This document shows, one piece after another, positions 26,839 to 35,721 of a DNA stretch of 64,000 nt; position 1 is the first letter of the stretch, and every line of letters begins with the position of its first letter. Position numbers and translations under genes: made by a program. Source of the stretch: UBA10365 sp041441915. Its GTDB lineage: Bacteria; Pseudomonadota; Alphaproteobacteria; Rhodobacterales; Rhodobacteraceae. Under the pieces are notes generated by a model. That model searched no databases. It saw only the letters and a list, made by a program, of their open reading frames with translations, and was not told the DNA's origin. The stretch covers positions 1 through 64,000 of the forward strand of contig JASDRS010000003.1 in the NCBI GenBank assembly GCA_041441915.1, given 5' to 3'.

Positions 26839-27670
26839 CTCCTAAAGGGGCGGCTGCTAGATGTGCGCGACGCAAAAGAACCTGTGCGAGATGCAGCCTA
26901 ACGGCTGCACTTGCGTGCATGTCGCTTTGGGGATCAAGATCTTCGGCCAATGCGGCGCATGCCGCATTGACATCTCTGCCCTCCGCTAGGGTGCGCATTG
27001 CTCCTTGGGCTAAAACGGCTGTGGGGCCAACGCCGAAGTAGGCGATGCGAACGTTGTCGCTTTGCCGGGTTAGCACAATCCCAACTATGGCATAGTCTCC
27101 GGACCGTCGCGCCAGTTCAAGTATAACTTGCTGCTCGTCAGGCCGTGCAACCTGCACCTCAACGGCGGTGATCATTTCATCCTCGGCAAGATCAGTGGTG
27201 AATAGATCGACAAAGAAGTCCTCGGCCGTGACTCGACGCGCTCCGAGCGGCCCCTGGACAACAATCGTGGCGCTCAGCGCCAGCATACAAGCGGGCAGTT
27301 CCGCAGCGGGATCACAATAGGCAAGCGATCCGCCTATAGTTCCACGTGTGCGGATTGCGGCATGAGCAATCAAGGGCGCGGCTTGCGACAAGGCAGGTGC
27401 ATGCCGTCTTACAAGGTCTGACGCCGCAAGCTCGCGGTGACGCGTCAGAGCGCCGATCCGAAGCATCCCGTCGCCCACCAAAATTCCGGAAAGTTCCGAA
27501 ATTCCGTTGATATCGATCAGAGACATCTCGCCCGTAAGCCGCAGGTTCATCGAGGCCACAAGGCTTTGACCGCCAGCCAAAAGGCGTGCCCCGCCTCGTG
27601 ATTCTGCAAGTAATGAAATTGCATGCATAGTATCAGTTGCCCGAATATATCCAACTGCTTCGGCTTTCAT
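26822..27670 (-). CDS. Molybdenum hydroxylase FAD subunit
   Basis: The 282-residue subunit has the FAD-binding motifs of CO dehydrogenase/XDH medium chains (LLAGGQSLVASMNLR and TRGTIGGSLAYCDPAAELP) and a C-terminal CO_deh_flav_C domain. It passes electrons from the iron-sulfur clusters to the acceptor. It is the first gene of the operon; the divergent promoter region toward the LLM monooxygenase begins just upstream. Confidence 0.9.
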   Translation of the reverse strand: MKAEAVGYIRATDTMHAISLLAESRGGARLLAGGQSLVASMNLRLTGEMSLIDINGISELSGILVGDGMLRIGALTRHRELAASDLVRRHAPALSQAAPLIAHAAIRTRGTIGGSLAYCDPAAELPACMLALSATIVVQGPLGARRVTAEDFFVDLFTTDLAEDEMITAVEVQVARPDEQQVILELARRSGDYAIVGIVLTRQSDNVRIAYFGVGPTAVLAQGAMRTLAEGRDVNAACAALAEDLDPQSDMHASAAVRLHLAQVLLRRAHLAAAPLGDARND

Positions 27671-28024
27671 AACACACTCCTCTCAGTCCGTTGAACCCTG
27701 ACCGCTAGCGCCTGATAAAGATTGACGTTTAGGGCTGGAGGTAAAGCCTTCGCTTTCCTATTGATCAAACAAGCGGCAAATACTTTGGCTGTTTTGCCTG
27801 GCTTTCCTGTCTCATTATCTCGCGTATAAAGATGTAAGATTGCTACCCTAGGCTCTGCGGTAATTGGCAAATAAGGCGTATAGATAGCACTGATTATATC
27901 ACAATCGCAACCTTATTACCTAGTGCGATTATCTGAATTTATAATACTAACTTACGATTTTCATAATTTTCCTCACGGCTATACTTGGGATATTGATCAA
28001 GTTAAGCTATTTTGGAGGACATAG
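27671..28024. promoter_or_regulatory. Divergent promoter region, Mo hydroxylase / LLM oxygenase
   Basis: About 350 bases separate the two diverging units, which probably share regulation. The distal 120 bases are AT-rich. The LLM gene has a good ribosome site, ggagga, seven bases before its ATG. No local regulator gene lies beside it. Confidence 0.4.
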
Positions 28025-29128
28025 ATGGATCTAGGATTTTTTACCATGCCAATTCACCCTCTTGGGAAGGACTGGCGGACCTGTTTGCATGAGGATCGCG
28101 CAGCCTTCCTTTTGGCTGATGAACTGGGCTTTACCGAAGCTTACGTTGGTGAGCATACAACTGATGCTGCTGAAAATATTACACATTGCATAAGTTTTAT
28201 TGCTTGGATTGCCGCAGCAACCAAACAGATACGGTTGGGTACAGGCACGGTCAATATCCCAAATACCCATCCGGCGGCGGTCGCTGGTCAGGTTGCTATG
28301 CTTGATCATATGCTTGACGGGCGGTTTATTTTTGGTATTTCCCCTGGTGGCTTGGCCACGGATGCTGAGGTATTTGGAACCCTAGATGTTGATCGAAATG
28401 CAATGTTTCTGGAGGGCATAGATCATATTCTTAAAATATGGAAGACTGAAGCTCCCTATAATATAGAGGGTGAATTTTGGAATATTTCCACCGAACGCCA
28501 GATGATGCAGGACATTGGCCAAGGCATTATGTCCAAGCCGTTACAGCGCCCCCATCCTCCGATTGTAGTTACGGCCGTTGCCCCATTCTCAAAAGGTGTT
28601 ACAGAGGCGGCCGCGCGCGGATGGGATCCGATCTCTGCCAATTTTTTGCTAAAAAAATGGGTCAAAACGCATTGGCCTAAATATGTTGAGGGCTGCGAAA
28701 GGGTGGGCCGTGTTGCTGATCCCGCAAATTGGCGCGTTGCGCGTTCGGTATTTGTTTCCAATGATATGGCGACGGCACGCGATTATATTTACGCAACCAA
28801 CAGCCCGTATCGGTATTACTATAGCCAGCTTTTGACCAAGATGAAAAAACATGGCCGCGCCAACCTATTTAAAGCGGATCAGAATATGTCAGATGATGAA
28901 GTGACCTTAGAAATGGTGATGGAAGAATGTATCACTTGGGGCACCCCGTCCAAAGTTGCAGACGAAATTCTCGCTTTGCGAGACGAGATAGGGGATTTTG
29001 GAACGCTACTATATGCTGGAAAAGATTGGACAGATGTCGAGTTGTCGCGCCAGTCTATGATATTGCTGGCTGAGCAGTGCTTACCTGCCATCAATTCGGC
29101 AATTTCCAGTCCGAATGTGGCGCAATGA
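28025..29128 (+). CDS. LLM-class flavin-dependent monooxygenase
   Basis: The 367-residue protein is a bacterial luciferase-like TIM-barrel oxygenase (MDLGFFTMPIHPLG, AYVGEHTTDAAEN, IRLGTGTVNIPNTHPAAVA, GRFIFGISPGG). Such enzymes use reduced FMN supplied by a separate reductase and include the limonene/long-chain monooxygenases and the ring-opening RutA. A flavin reductase gene occurs 3 kb away at 32070-32546. Its stop overlaps the next ATG by 4 nt. Together with the divergent Mo hydroxylase it would perform a second oxygenation or ring cleavage step; this is inference. Confidence 0.88.
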   Translation: MDLGFFTMPIHPLGKDWRTCLHEDRAAFLLADELGFTEAYVGEHTTDAAENITHCISFIAWIAAATKQIRLGTGTVNIPNTHPAAVAGQVAMLDHMLDGRFIFGISPGGLATDAEVFGTLDVDRNAMFLEGIDHILKIWKTEAPYNIEGEFWNISTERQMMQDIGQGIMSKPLQRPHPPIVVTAVAPFSKGVTEAAARGWDPISANFLLKKWVKTHWPKYVEGCERVGRVADPANWRVARSVFVSNDMATARDYIYATNSPYRYYYSQLLTKMKKHGRANLFKADQNMSDDEVTLEMVMEECITWGTPSKVADEILALRDEIGDFGTLLYAGKDWTDVELSRQSMILLAEQCLPAINSAISSPNVAQ

Positions 29129-29424
29129 CCCAAAGAGAGATAATCATAAGTGGGGGCCATGCGGTTTCGGTTTTGGTCGCAGGGCGAAGTGATGAGCCGA
29201 CGATTTTGTTGTCAAATTTATTGGGTGCGGGCTTGGGTATATGGGCTGAGCAACGAGCGATGTTGGAGCCGCGCTCCCAAGTAATTTGCTATGATACGCG
29301 TGGCCATGGTCAATCCAGTACACTGCCTGGAAATTATACTGTAATCCCTGATTGCGCTCATATTGCCAGCTACAACCAATCGTGGGTTTGCGACGAAGTC
29401 CTTAAGAAATTTCTGGAGTTGTGA
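29125..29424 (+). pseudogene. Alpha/beta hydrolase with large internal deletion
   Basis: The 99-residue product starts like a PcaD/RutD-type alpha/beta hydrolase (HAVSVLVAGRSDEPTILLSN, WAEQRAMLEP, VICYDTRGHGQSS) and then jumps directly to the typical C-terminal segment (VIPDCAHIASYNQ, DEVLKKFLEL). Around 150 residues, including the nucleophile elbow G-x-S-x-G and catalytic Asp, are missing, while the final His segment remains. The reading frame, the ATGA overlap with the oxygenase and the TGATG overlap with the deacetylase are kept, so the deletion was in frame. The protein cannot be an active hydrolase. Confidence 0.8.
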
Positions 29425-30305
29425 TGCGCCTTACGGACCGTTTCCCTTATCAAGCTATCGTTGACAGACCCAAACTGATTTTGCCCAATAAGGCGCGTCT
29501 TGCTGTTTGGGTCATACTGAACGTAGAGGAATGGGGCATCGAACGCCCAATGCCGCGTACCGTCCTACCACCGCCCATGGGTCAGCCTCTATTGCCAGAT
29601 GTTCCTAACTGGTCTTGGCACGAATATGGAATGCGTAGTGGATTTTGGCGCCAATATAAGGCTCTGGTGTCACGAGATATTCCCGTAACTCTTGCCATCA
29701 ATGGCAACGTATGCAGCAGCTATCCACGAGTCGCAGGCGCGGGCTTTGAGGCGGGTTGGGAATTCATGGGGCACGGGCACTTGCAGGGGCCTATGCACAA
29801 GCTCCAAGATCAGCGCGGTGCAATACATCAAGCAATGGATAGCATCGAAGCCTTTACTGGAACTCGGCCTCGGTCATGGGAAAGTCCTGGTTTGACGGAA
29901 ACTGAGGAAACCTTGGACTTGTTAAGGGAAGCGGGTATTGAATATCTTGCTGACTGGGTCTTAGACGACTTGCCGCAGGAGATTTCGACAGTACATGGGC
30001 AAATTACGACTATTCCATATACGGTAGAGACCAATGACATCGCTGTATACGCCCTACAAGGTCACCGATCAGATGAATTTTTGCGTCGCGGTATTGATCA
30101 ATTTGATCGGCTTTATGAAGAAGGCAAAGAAAATGCACGTGTCATGGCAATCTCGATCCATCCTTACATAACCGGAGTTCCCCATAGAATACGCTATTTC
30201 GAAGAATTACTGGATTACATCAGTGGCCATGAATGCGTGGAATGGATGCTGGCCAGTCAGATTGGTGATTGGTACAATTCCGAAATGTTGCGCTTGAAAG
30301 GCTAA
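29424..30305 (+). CDS. Polysaccharide deacetylase-fold amidohydrolase (PuuE-like)
   Basis: The 293-residue protein is of the CDA1/PuuE group (RLAVWVILNVEEWGIE, TLAINGNVC, GWEFMGHGHLQGPMHKL, RSWESPGLTETEETLDLL, ISIHPYITGVPHR). Members such as the uricolytic PuuE allantoinase open cyclic amides rather than deacetylating sugars. Its ATG overlaps the stop of the deleted hydrolase. In a cluster with a Mo hydroxylase and two oxygenases, hydrolysis of a lactam or ring amide is a reasonable role, but is inferred. Confidence 0.82.
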   Translation: MRLTDRFPYQAIVDRPKLILPNKARLAVWVILNVEEWGIERPMPRTVLPPPMGQPLLPDVPNWSWHEYGMRSGFWRQYKALVSRDIPVTLAINGNVCSSYPRVAGAGFEAGWEFMGHGHLQGPMHKLQDQRGAIHQAMDSIEAFTGTRPRSWESPGLTETEETLDLLREAGIEYLADWVLDDLPQEISTVHGQITTIPYTVETNDIAVYALQGHRSDEFLRRGIDQFDRLYEEGKENARVMAISIHPYITGVPHRIRYFEELLDYISGHECVEWMLASQIGDWYNSEMLRLKG

Positions 30306-30325
30306 AAAATAGCAGGAGTTCGCAA

Positions 30326-31498
30326 ATGCCGCGGCATGCGATAATCAGTGGTGGCTCTATCGGGGGTTTATTTGCAGCTGCAGCACTTATCCGAGCAGGG
30401 TGGGAAGTTGATGTTTACGAACGGTCCGAAGTTGAATTGGCTGGGCGCGGCGCCGGTATTGTGACCCATGATAGCCTTGTGGAAGTTTTCAGGAAAGTTG
30501 GAGCTAGCCTGTCGGACCTTGGTGTTCTAGTTCAACACCGTGTGGCATACGATAACCTTGGGGCTGTGGTGGCTTCTTTGCCGTTTTCACAGGTAGTGAC
30601 CTCGTGGGACCGCATTCATCAAATGCTACGCAACTTGATCCCAGAAGGGCACTATCATCTTGGGCGTCATTTAATCGGATATGATAATCATCCAGGTGGG
30701 GTGCGGGCTCGTTTTTCTGATGGAAGAACAGCATGGGCAGATCTTTTGGTTGGAGCCGACGGCTTTCGTTCAGCTATTCGTGCGCAAATGTTGCCTGATG
30801 TAGTTTCGCAATATTCTGGTTATGTTGTCTGGCGTTCCTTGGCGCATGAAAGCCATTTGCCCGCTGATATTCTCGCAGATATATTCCCGCACTTTGCCAT
30901 TTTTGCTCCTGCTGGTTCACAATTTATTGGATATCCAATTGCAGGGCCAGGCAACGATTTAAGGCCGGGCCACCGGAGGTATAATTTTGTGTGGTATGTG
31001 CCGGTCAAGGCTGATGCGCTTGACCTAATGCTGGCAGATTATAAGGGCTGTCGTCACCCAATATCTATTTCCCCTCAATTGGTGCGCGACGAAGTTGTGG
31101 CAGATCTTCGAAAACTTGCTTCCACTAAACTGCCCGCCCCTTTCGTTGATATTTTGGAACGTTCCGAGCGGCCATTTTTTGCACCTATTTACGATCATCA
31201 CTCGCCGATAATGCATGACGGTCGTGTGGCGCTCTTGGGCGATGCGGCCTGTGTGGCGCGCCCTCATGCGGGCATGGGGGTCACGAAAGCGGCGCTGGAC
31301 GCACTTTCACTTGCCGCGCACGCTGAGAGCAATTTAGAGGGTTATTCTGGGGAACGTGTTTCAGCTTCTTTGCGATCGCATTTACAGGCGCGCAAGCTTG
31401 CTACTTGGATGCTGTCACCCGATCCGCTAAATGCGGATGGCGCACATAATATCCATTTGTCCGAAATCATGAAGCAGACAGCTGCATCAATAGACTAG
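30326..31498 (+). CDS. FAD-dependent aromatic/heterocycle monooxygenase
   Basis: The 390-residue protein is a group A flavoprotein hydroxylase: GxGxxG-like SGGSIGGLFAAAALIRAG, the DG segment VGADGFRSAIRAQM, and the second FAD motif GDAACVARPHAGMGV. The segment ELAGRGAGIVTH is shared with the 2,6-dihydroxypyridine 3-hydroxylase group. ATG 30326 follows aggag by eight bases; an in-frame ATG at 30269 is inside the previous gene. It likely hydroxylates a hydroxylated N-heterocycle or aromatic made by the Mo hydroxylase. Convergent with the CMD gene (4-base overlap). Confidence 0.86.
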   Translation: MPRHAIISGGSIGGLFAAAALIRAGWEVDVYERSEVELAGRGAGIVTHDSLVEVFRKVGASLSDLGVLVQHRVAYDNLGAVVASLPFSQVVTSWDRIHQMLRNLIPEGHYHLGRHLIGYDNHPGGVRARFSDGRTAWADLLVGADGFRSAIRAQMLPDVVSQYSGYVVWRSLAHESHLPADILADIFPHFAIFAPAGSQFIGYPIAGPGNDLRPGHRRYNFVWYVPVKADALDLMLADYKGCRHPISISPQLVRDEVVADLRKLASTKLPAPFVDILERSERPFFAPIYDHHSPIMHDGRVALLGDAACVARPHAGMGVTKAALDALSLAAHAESNLEGYSGERVSASLRSHLQARKLATWMLSPDPLNADGAHNIHLSEIMKQTAASID

Positions 31499-32073
31499 GC
31501 CTTGAAATATTCTGCGACACTAATAGATAATTTGGGAAGGGTAGGCCCATCGCCGTCGGGCACGTCAAAGGTATTTATGGTCATAGAAATCATGGTATAA
31601 TAACCACAAATCCCAACCAAATCGATGCAGGCTTGCAATCCCAATTGGTTTAGTGCCGTGGTGTAGGTTCTATCGGTTATGTAGCGGTCACGGTGCAATT
31701 CGACCGCAAAATTAAAGACTACTTGCAGTTTTGGATCATTAAAGAGCGCTGGCCGCGCTTTTGCGATGGCTTCAATCGCTTCTTCAGGCACCCCGGCGGC
31801 CAAAGCAATTGGTGCGTGGTGGCTCCATTCAAAGCCAGATGACCACACTCTTGCCGTCACAAGAATGGCAAGTTCTGACAGTTTCTCGGCCAGTATAGAG
31901 TCGTATCGTGCATACTGTCCAAGTGCTTGGGCGCATTCTGCCAAGCCTGGATTTTGTAGCCAAACGCGAAGTGGGCCCACAACGGCCTTGCGTGGCCCAT
32001 TTGCGATCGTATCAAAAACCTGTCGCTGTATTGGGTTAAGTTTTGCTTCGTTTAGATAAGGATTTCGACTCAT
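31495..32073 (-). CDS. Carboxymuconolactone decarboxylase-family protein
   Basis: The 192-residue helical protein has the CMD core (LSELAILVTARVWSSGFEWS, then HHAPIALAAGVPEEAIEAI) with E-x-x-H in place of the Cys pair of the peroxidase AhpD. Function within the family ranges from decarboxylase to unknown. It overlaps the flavin reductase gene by 4 nt and so is cotranscribed. Its place in the N-heterocycle cluster suggests a decarboxylation or isomerisation of a ring-cleavage product. Confidence 0.82.
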   Translation of the reverse strand: MSRNPYLNEAKLNPIQRQVFDTIANGPRKAVVGPLRVWLQNPGLAECAQALGQYARYDSILAEKLSELAILVTARVWSSGFEWSHHAPIALAAGVPEEAIEAIAKARPALFNDPKLQVVFNFAVELHRDRYITDRTYTTALNQLGLQACIDLVGICGYYTMISMTINTFDVPDGDGPTLPKLSISVAEYFKA

Positions 32074-32546
32074 AATGGGACTGTTCTATGCATCGAGCCT
32101 CGGCAAAACACTAAAGCCTCTCCATCAGAATGGTTGAAGTCTACAATTTCGCCGATGACAATAATGTGATCTCCACCTTCATGGATTGTGTGCGTGCGGC
32201 AGACGAAGTGTGCAATCGAATCACTAAGGCGTGGCGCATCCACCATAGTCTCCATCATTTTTACGCCAGCGCACTTATCTTCTGAGGATTTTGCAAATTG
32301 CCAAGCCAAGTCTGAAAGGTGATGCGGTAAGACGTTTACAACATAGGAAACACCTTTCTTAAATAGGCGTGCACTGGGTTGAATTTTTTCTAATGAAAAA
32401 AGGCAGAGTGCTGGCGAGAGACTGAGAGATGTAAAAGAGCCAATTGTAACTCCAGTTGCATAACCAGCGTCATCATTTAGGCTGACTATAACCACTCCCG
32501 TTGGGAGCACTCCAAAAGTGTTTCGAAGGTCACGAGTATTTTTCAT
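32070..32546 (-). CDS. Flavin reductase (HpaC/RutF-like)
   Basis: The 158-residue protein has the FMN-binding split-barrel of flavin reductases (FGVLPTGVVIVS, VTIGSFTSLSLSPALCLFSL, and the GDHIIVIGEIV segment). It would reduce FMN with NAD(P)H for the LLM monooxygenase at 28025-29128. It is the first gene of the minus-strand pair with the CMD gene, and may be expressed separately from the oxygenase. Confidence 0.88.
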   Translation of the reverse strand: MKNTRDLRNTFGVLPTGVVIVSLNDDAGYATGVTIGSFTSLSLSPALCLFSLEKIQPSARLFKKGVSYVVNVLPHHLSDLAWQFAKSSEDKCAGVKMMETMVDAPRLSDSIAHFVCRTHTIHEGGDHIIVIGEIVDFNHSDGEALVFCRGSMHRTVPL

Positions 32547-33270
32547 AATATTGTCTAGTAATCCCTGTTACCTTTCACCGTGCTAATGCTGCACGTGTAT
32601 TTTAACTTTAAGGGTCCAGCTTCATAAAATAAAATGATAATTTATTATGCTAATAATATGGTTTTCTGATGCTTGCCTCGTGGTAATAAAGCTGTACTGG
32701 CCGCAGAACATGCCATCTGAGTTATAATTACCAACTGGTGCTTCGTTCAATGGTGATGTCTTACCCATTTAGAAGTGCCACTAATTCTAACCATCTCTAT
32801 TAAGGTCTCATGCACGGACGGCTGGACATTTAAACAGTGATGAGGTCTGATTTGTTGCAATAATCGGATCTTCAGGGCTTATAATTAGAATAATTTTTGC
32901 ATTTTTATGTGCTAATTGGCATTGTTGTTATCCAAGTAAAATATTGGGTCAACGTATCAGACCTAGAAATACATATTATCACGAATGGTGTTGCACAATT
33001 TTATAATGGTTTCACAATTATTTCAAACGTGGCAGCGCTTTGCCAACCTTGCCATACTTTAACATATTAAGAGTTTTTCTGATCTCGCAATTACTTTGGA
33101 CATATAGATTTCTTCGTAACCGGAATTATTCTACAAAATACTGAGAAATGAAATTGCCCTTAACTTTTGAACATCACCCATCAAAAATTGGGCCCAAAGC
33201 CAGCATGCCCAATCCAATGTACATCTTTAATAAGATGATTTGAATATCCCTGGCCAATTATACAGCGCTA
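32547..33270. other. Intergenic region, no intact gene
   Basis: About 720 bases. Stops occur in all frames and I recognise no RNA gene or repeat. The right part probably contains further debris of the enoyl-CoA hydratase relic described next, but I cannot read it with confidence. Confidence 0.35.
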
Positions 33271-33360
33271 TTTAGCCTGAATTTAAAGCCTTCATATCCC
33301 ATCCAGCGGAAAAAAATTTGTAGCCCTCTCCGGTCAGAATGCCACATACTTTAGTGATAT
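33271..33360 (-). pseudogene. Enoyl-CoA hydratase/CaiD relic
   Basis: The minus strand reads VCGILTGEGYKFFSAGWDMK then ALNSG and a stop. This is the diagnostic CoA-binding and oxyanion segment of crotonase-family enzymes (consensus ILTGAGDKFFSAGWDLKA). No intact N- or C-terminus is found around it. A clear fossil rather than a gene. Confidence 0.6.
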
Positions 33361-33459
33361 AGCGATGAGTATAGGCGTGAAACCTTCACTCTATATCAGG
33401 GCAATGAAACGGATGGCACCTACCGCTTAATCGGGAAATTAGAGAGGACTGCAGTTATC

Positions 33460-34066
33460 ATGATACTACCTGCGCTGCGTAAGATTGTAACACTATAAGA
33501 AGAAATACACAGCGATGGAGAGAGGCAGTCTAATCCCATTTTAAGAATTTTGGCTGCAGTGGTGGTTGTAAAAAATTCTTGGCATGGGAAGGGTTATGTT
33601 GAAGACGTTAGCCCAAACATAAAAAGAATTGCTCCTGTTTTTGGAAAACTACTTACTGATCGGCTCATAAAGAGGTCTGGATCGAGCGATGCGATAGAGG
33701 CATATGGAAAAGCGGGGATTGCTGGAACTGATTGTGAACTAGAGCATTGCTCTGCCCTAATCCACACACTTTTTTTTCGGAAGTTTTTATTGTGAAGCAG
33801 TTGGGGCAAAAACTTATCTTGGGTTTGCAAACTCTCGAGGCCATGCAGGCATCTAGATACAAATCCCTTTAATGGACAAACCTGGTTTCAAGTATAGATC
33901 ATATTATCTAACGGTTCAATTTTCAATTTCAGATGCACCTGCGCATGATGAATTGGTTGTAGCTCTTGGGGCGTCTACCTTGGGTAGGCAGCATCATCGT
34001 ATTGGCGATAGATATTCTGATCTTAAACTGGTTGGCCATGATATCGAAAACCCAGCAGGCATTTAA
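33460..34066 (+). pseudogene. Amino acid synthesis (DUF1185) protein, broken
   Basis: One frame starts at ATG 33460 with LRKIVTL, is cut by TAA (33496-33498), then continues EEIHSDGERQSNPILRILAA, VVVVKNSWHGKGYVEDVSP and AYGKAGIAG then ELEHCSALIHTLFF. The C-terminal part from 33872 is in another frame (RSYYLTVQFSISDAPAHDEL, VVALGASTLGRQHHRIGDRY). All match the amino acid synthesis family (DUF1185), of unknown precise function, found in catabolic clusters. At least one nonsense and one frameshift mutation make it nonfunctional. Confidence 0.72.
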
Positions 34067-34197
34067 CGATAAATTCCGTTCTTTTACTGTTTAACAAAAA
34101 ATGATTATCATGCTGCCAACTGAAGTTTTAGAATAAACTGATTTTAACATAAGAGAAGGGCACGCCCTGCGCAAAATCTTTCAATATACCAAAGCAC

Positions 34198-35508
34198 TTA
34201 AGTCACTATAATCTCGCCAATATCTTTTGCTGAAAGACTGTCGAGCTTTTCCAATAAACCCCAGACCAGTTTGCCTTTCTCCCCAATAACCGAGGTGGCT
34301 TTTTTTTGCAGGTTTTGGTGCAGTATTTCTAATGGAACAGCGATAGACAAATCATGAGACAGGTGAATTTCTTGTCCATTTTTGAGTACTAAATGCACGA
34401 CAACTTGCATGTCTGTAAGCTCTTGAGAGGCAACAACACGCACGTTTTTTGCAAACTTTACGAGTTGTGGATCACTGACAAGCGAGTCGGTATAATTTCT
34501 ATCATTTCCTGTATCATCAGAACGCAATGCCATCCCAGCCAGCCACGCATAACTAAATTTTACTTCAAGGCCGGTTCGAGGTTTTTTATTGTCGCATATC
34601 AAAAGCCATTTAGAATGGGTTAAGACTAAAACTGACCCGATGTCGTCAAGTGTCAAATCTCTTGCGTCAGAAGATTGCAAGGCCTCAATCATAGCATGCA
34701 GTCCGTGGCAACAAGCATGCAGTTTATATTTATTATCTTCAAATAAGAATTTTTGTGATGGGTTGGTTTGCTGCACTAACTCAGCTTTTAAATCAAAACG
34801 ATGTGTCGCAAAAAATCCCTGTGCGCCCATTAACCCGTCGTCGGTTGACGTGAAATCCAATGCTGCGAGCTGAGCGCATTCGACGCCATTTATAGCCGCA
34901 ATCCCGGCGTTGTATGGTTTTCCCATAGTCCCAAACTGAGATTTTAGTCCTGATGCGCGGGTTGAACATAGTCCAAGTGCATGACGCATTTGCTGTTTGG
35001 TTAATCCATAAAGACGTCCCGCGGCCACAGTTGCCCCGAATGCACCAGCTGTCGCAGTTTGGTGATATCCATTATTATAATGTCCAGACCCAAGGCCAAG
35101 ACCAATTCTAATGGCGGCTTCAGCACCTATAACGAAAGCGTCTACGACGTCTTTCGCAGATTTTCCGCTTTCCTCTGCAACGGCCAGAGCGGCTGGATAA
35201 ATGGCTACAGAAAGGTGGCCAATGTGACCAAAATGTGTGTCATCATAGTCGAGCGCGTGGCTTGTAGCCCCATTCACAAGTGCAGCCATCCGAGCTGGAA
35301 CCTTGCGGCCCCCAAACAAGGACGCCACCTCTATGCCAGCTTCGTTCTTTGCGATGGTGCGCATTTTTTTAGCCAATGGCTCTTGTATGCCGGCAAATCC
35401 ACATACCAACCAATCCAAAAGAGAATATTGCGCAAGTTTAAGTGCTTTAGGAGAAATTTGGTTGACCTGCATCTCGCTCAGGTTGATGATCTCATCAATC
35501 AACGACAA
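34198..35508 (-). CDS. MmgE/PrpD-family protein
   Basis: The 436-residue protein has the all-helical MmgE/PrpD N-terminal domain (LDWLVCGFAGIQEPLAKKM, ATSHALDYDDTHFGHIGHLS) and a second domain with KPYNAGIAAINGVECAQLA and the histidine-rich segment KLHACCHGLHAMIEAL. The family includes 2-methylcitrate dehydratase and cis-aconitate decarboxylase (which makes itaconate). Sequence alone does not say which reaction. It lies on the same strand as the CoA-transferase operon, 213 bases after the lyase gene. The DDTHFGH core is intact. Confidence 0.85.
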   Translation of the reverse strand: MSLIDEIINLSEMQVNQISPKALKLAQYSLLDWLVCGFAGIQEPLAKKMRTIAKNEAGIEVASLFGGRKVPARMAALVNGATSHALDYDDTHFGHIGHLSVAIYPAALAVAEESGKSAKDVVDAFVIGAEAAIRIGLGLGSGHYNNGYHQTATAGAFGATVAAGRLYGLTKQQMRHALGLCSTRASGLKSQFGTMGKPYNAGIAAINGVECAQLAALDFTSTDDGLMGAQGFFATHRFDLKAELVQQTNPSQKFLFEDNKYKLHACCHGLHAMIEALQSSDARDLTLDDIGSVLVLTHSKWLLICDNKKPRTGLEVKFSYAWLAGMALRSDDTGNDRNYTDSLVSDPQLVKFAKNVRVVASQELTDMQVVVHLVLKNGQEIHLSHDLSIAVPLEILHQNLQKKATSVIGEKGKLVWGLLEKLDSLSAKDIGEIIVT

Positions 35509-35721
35509 TTTATTTCTCCATTATCTAGATAGAGTGGGAAAGAAAAGTTTGATGCAAACTTCCAAGGCTTGCGAATATGTGCTAATTTCGAAATTAGATA
35601 GAAATGTCTTTCAAAATTTTGGACGCGTTGAAAGTTCAGCAGTACCCAATTGAAAATCCAAATACTGTTGGACATACGGAGACCCATGTCTGGTGCGCGG
35701 TTTGCACGCTGCACGTTTAAT

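Noticed and set aside
23939..27670. Aerobic CO dehydrogenase (form I) operon
   Set aside because: The gene order M-S-L fits, but the large subunit lacks the AYxCSFR active-site motif (reads CQYRAVGHP). General Mo hydroxylase is the supported call.
27667..27870. Minus-strand ORF of 67 residues overlapping the start of the Mo hydroxylase FAD-subunit gene by 4 nt
   Set aside because: Despite the ATGA overlap its composition is atypical, with no recognisable motif, and it fills the divergent promoter gap. Treated as chance.
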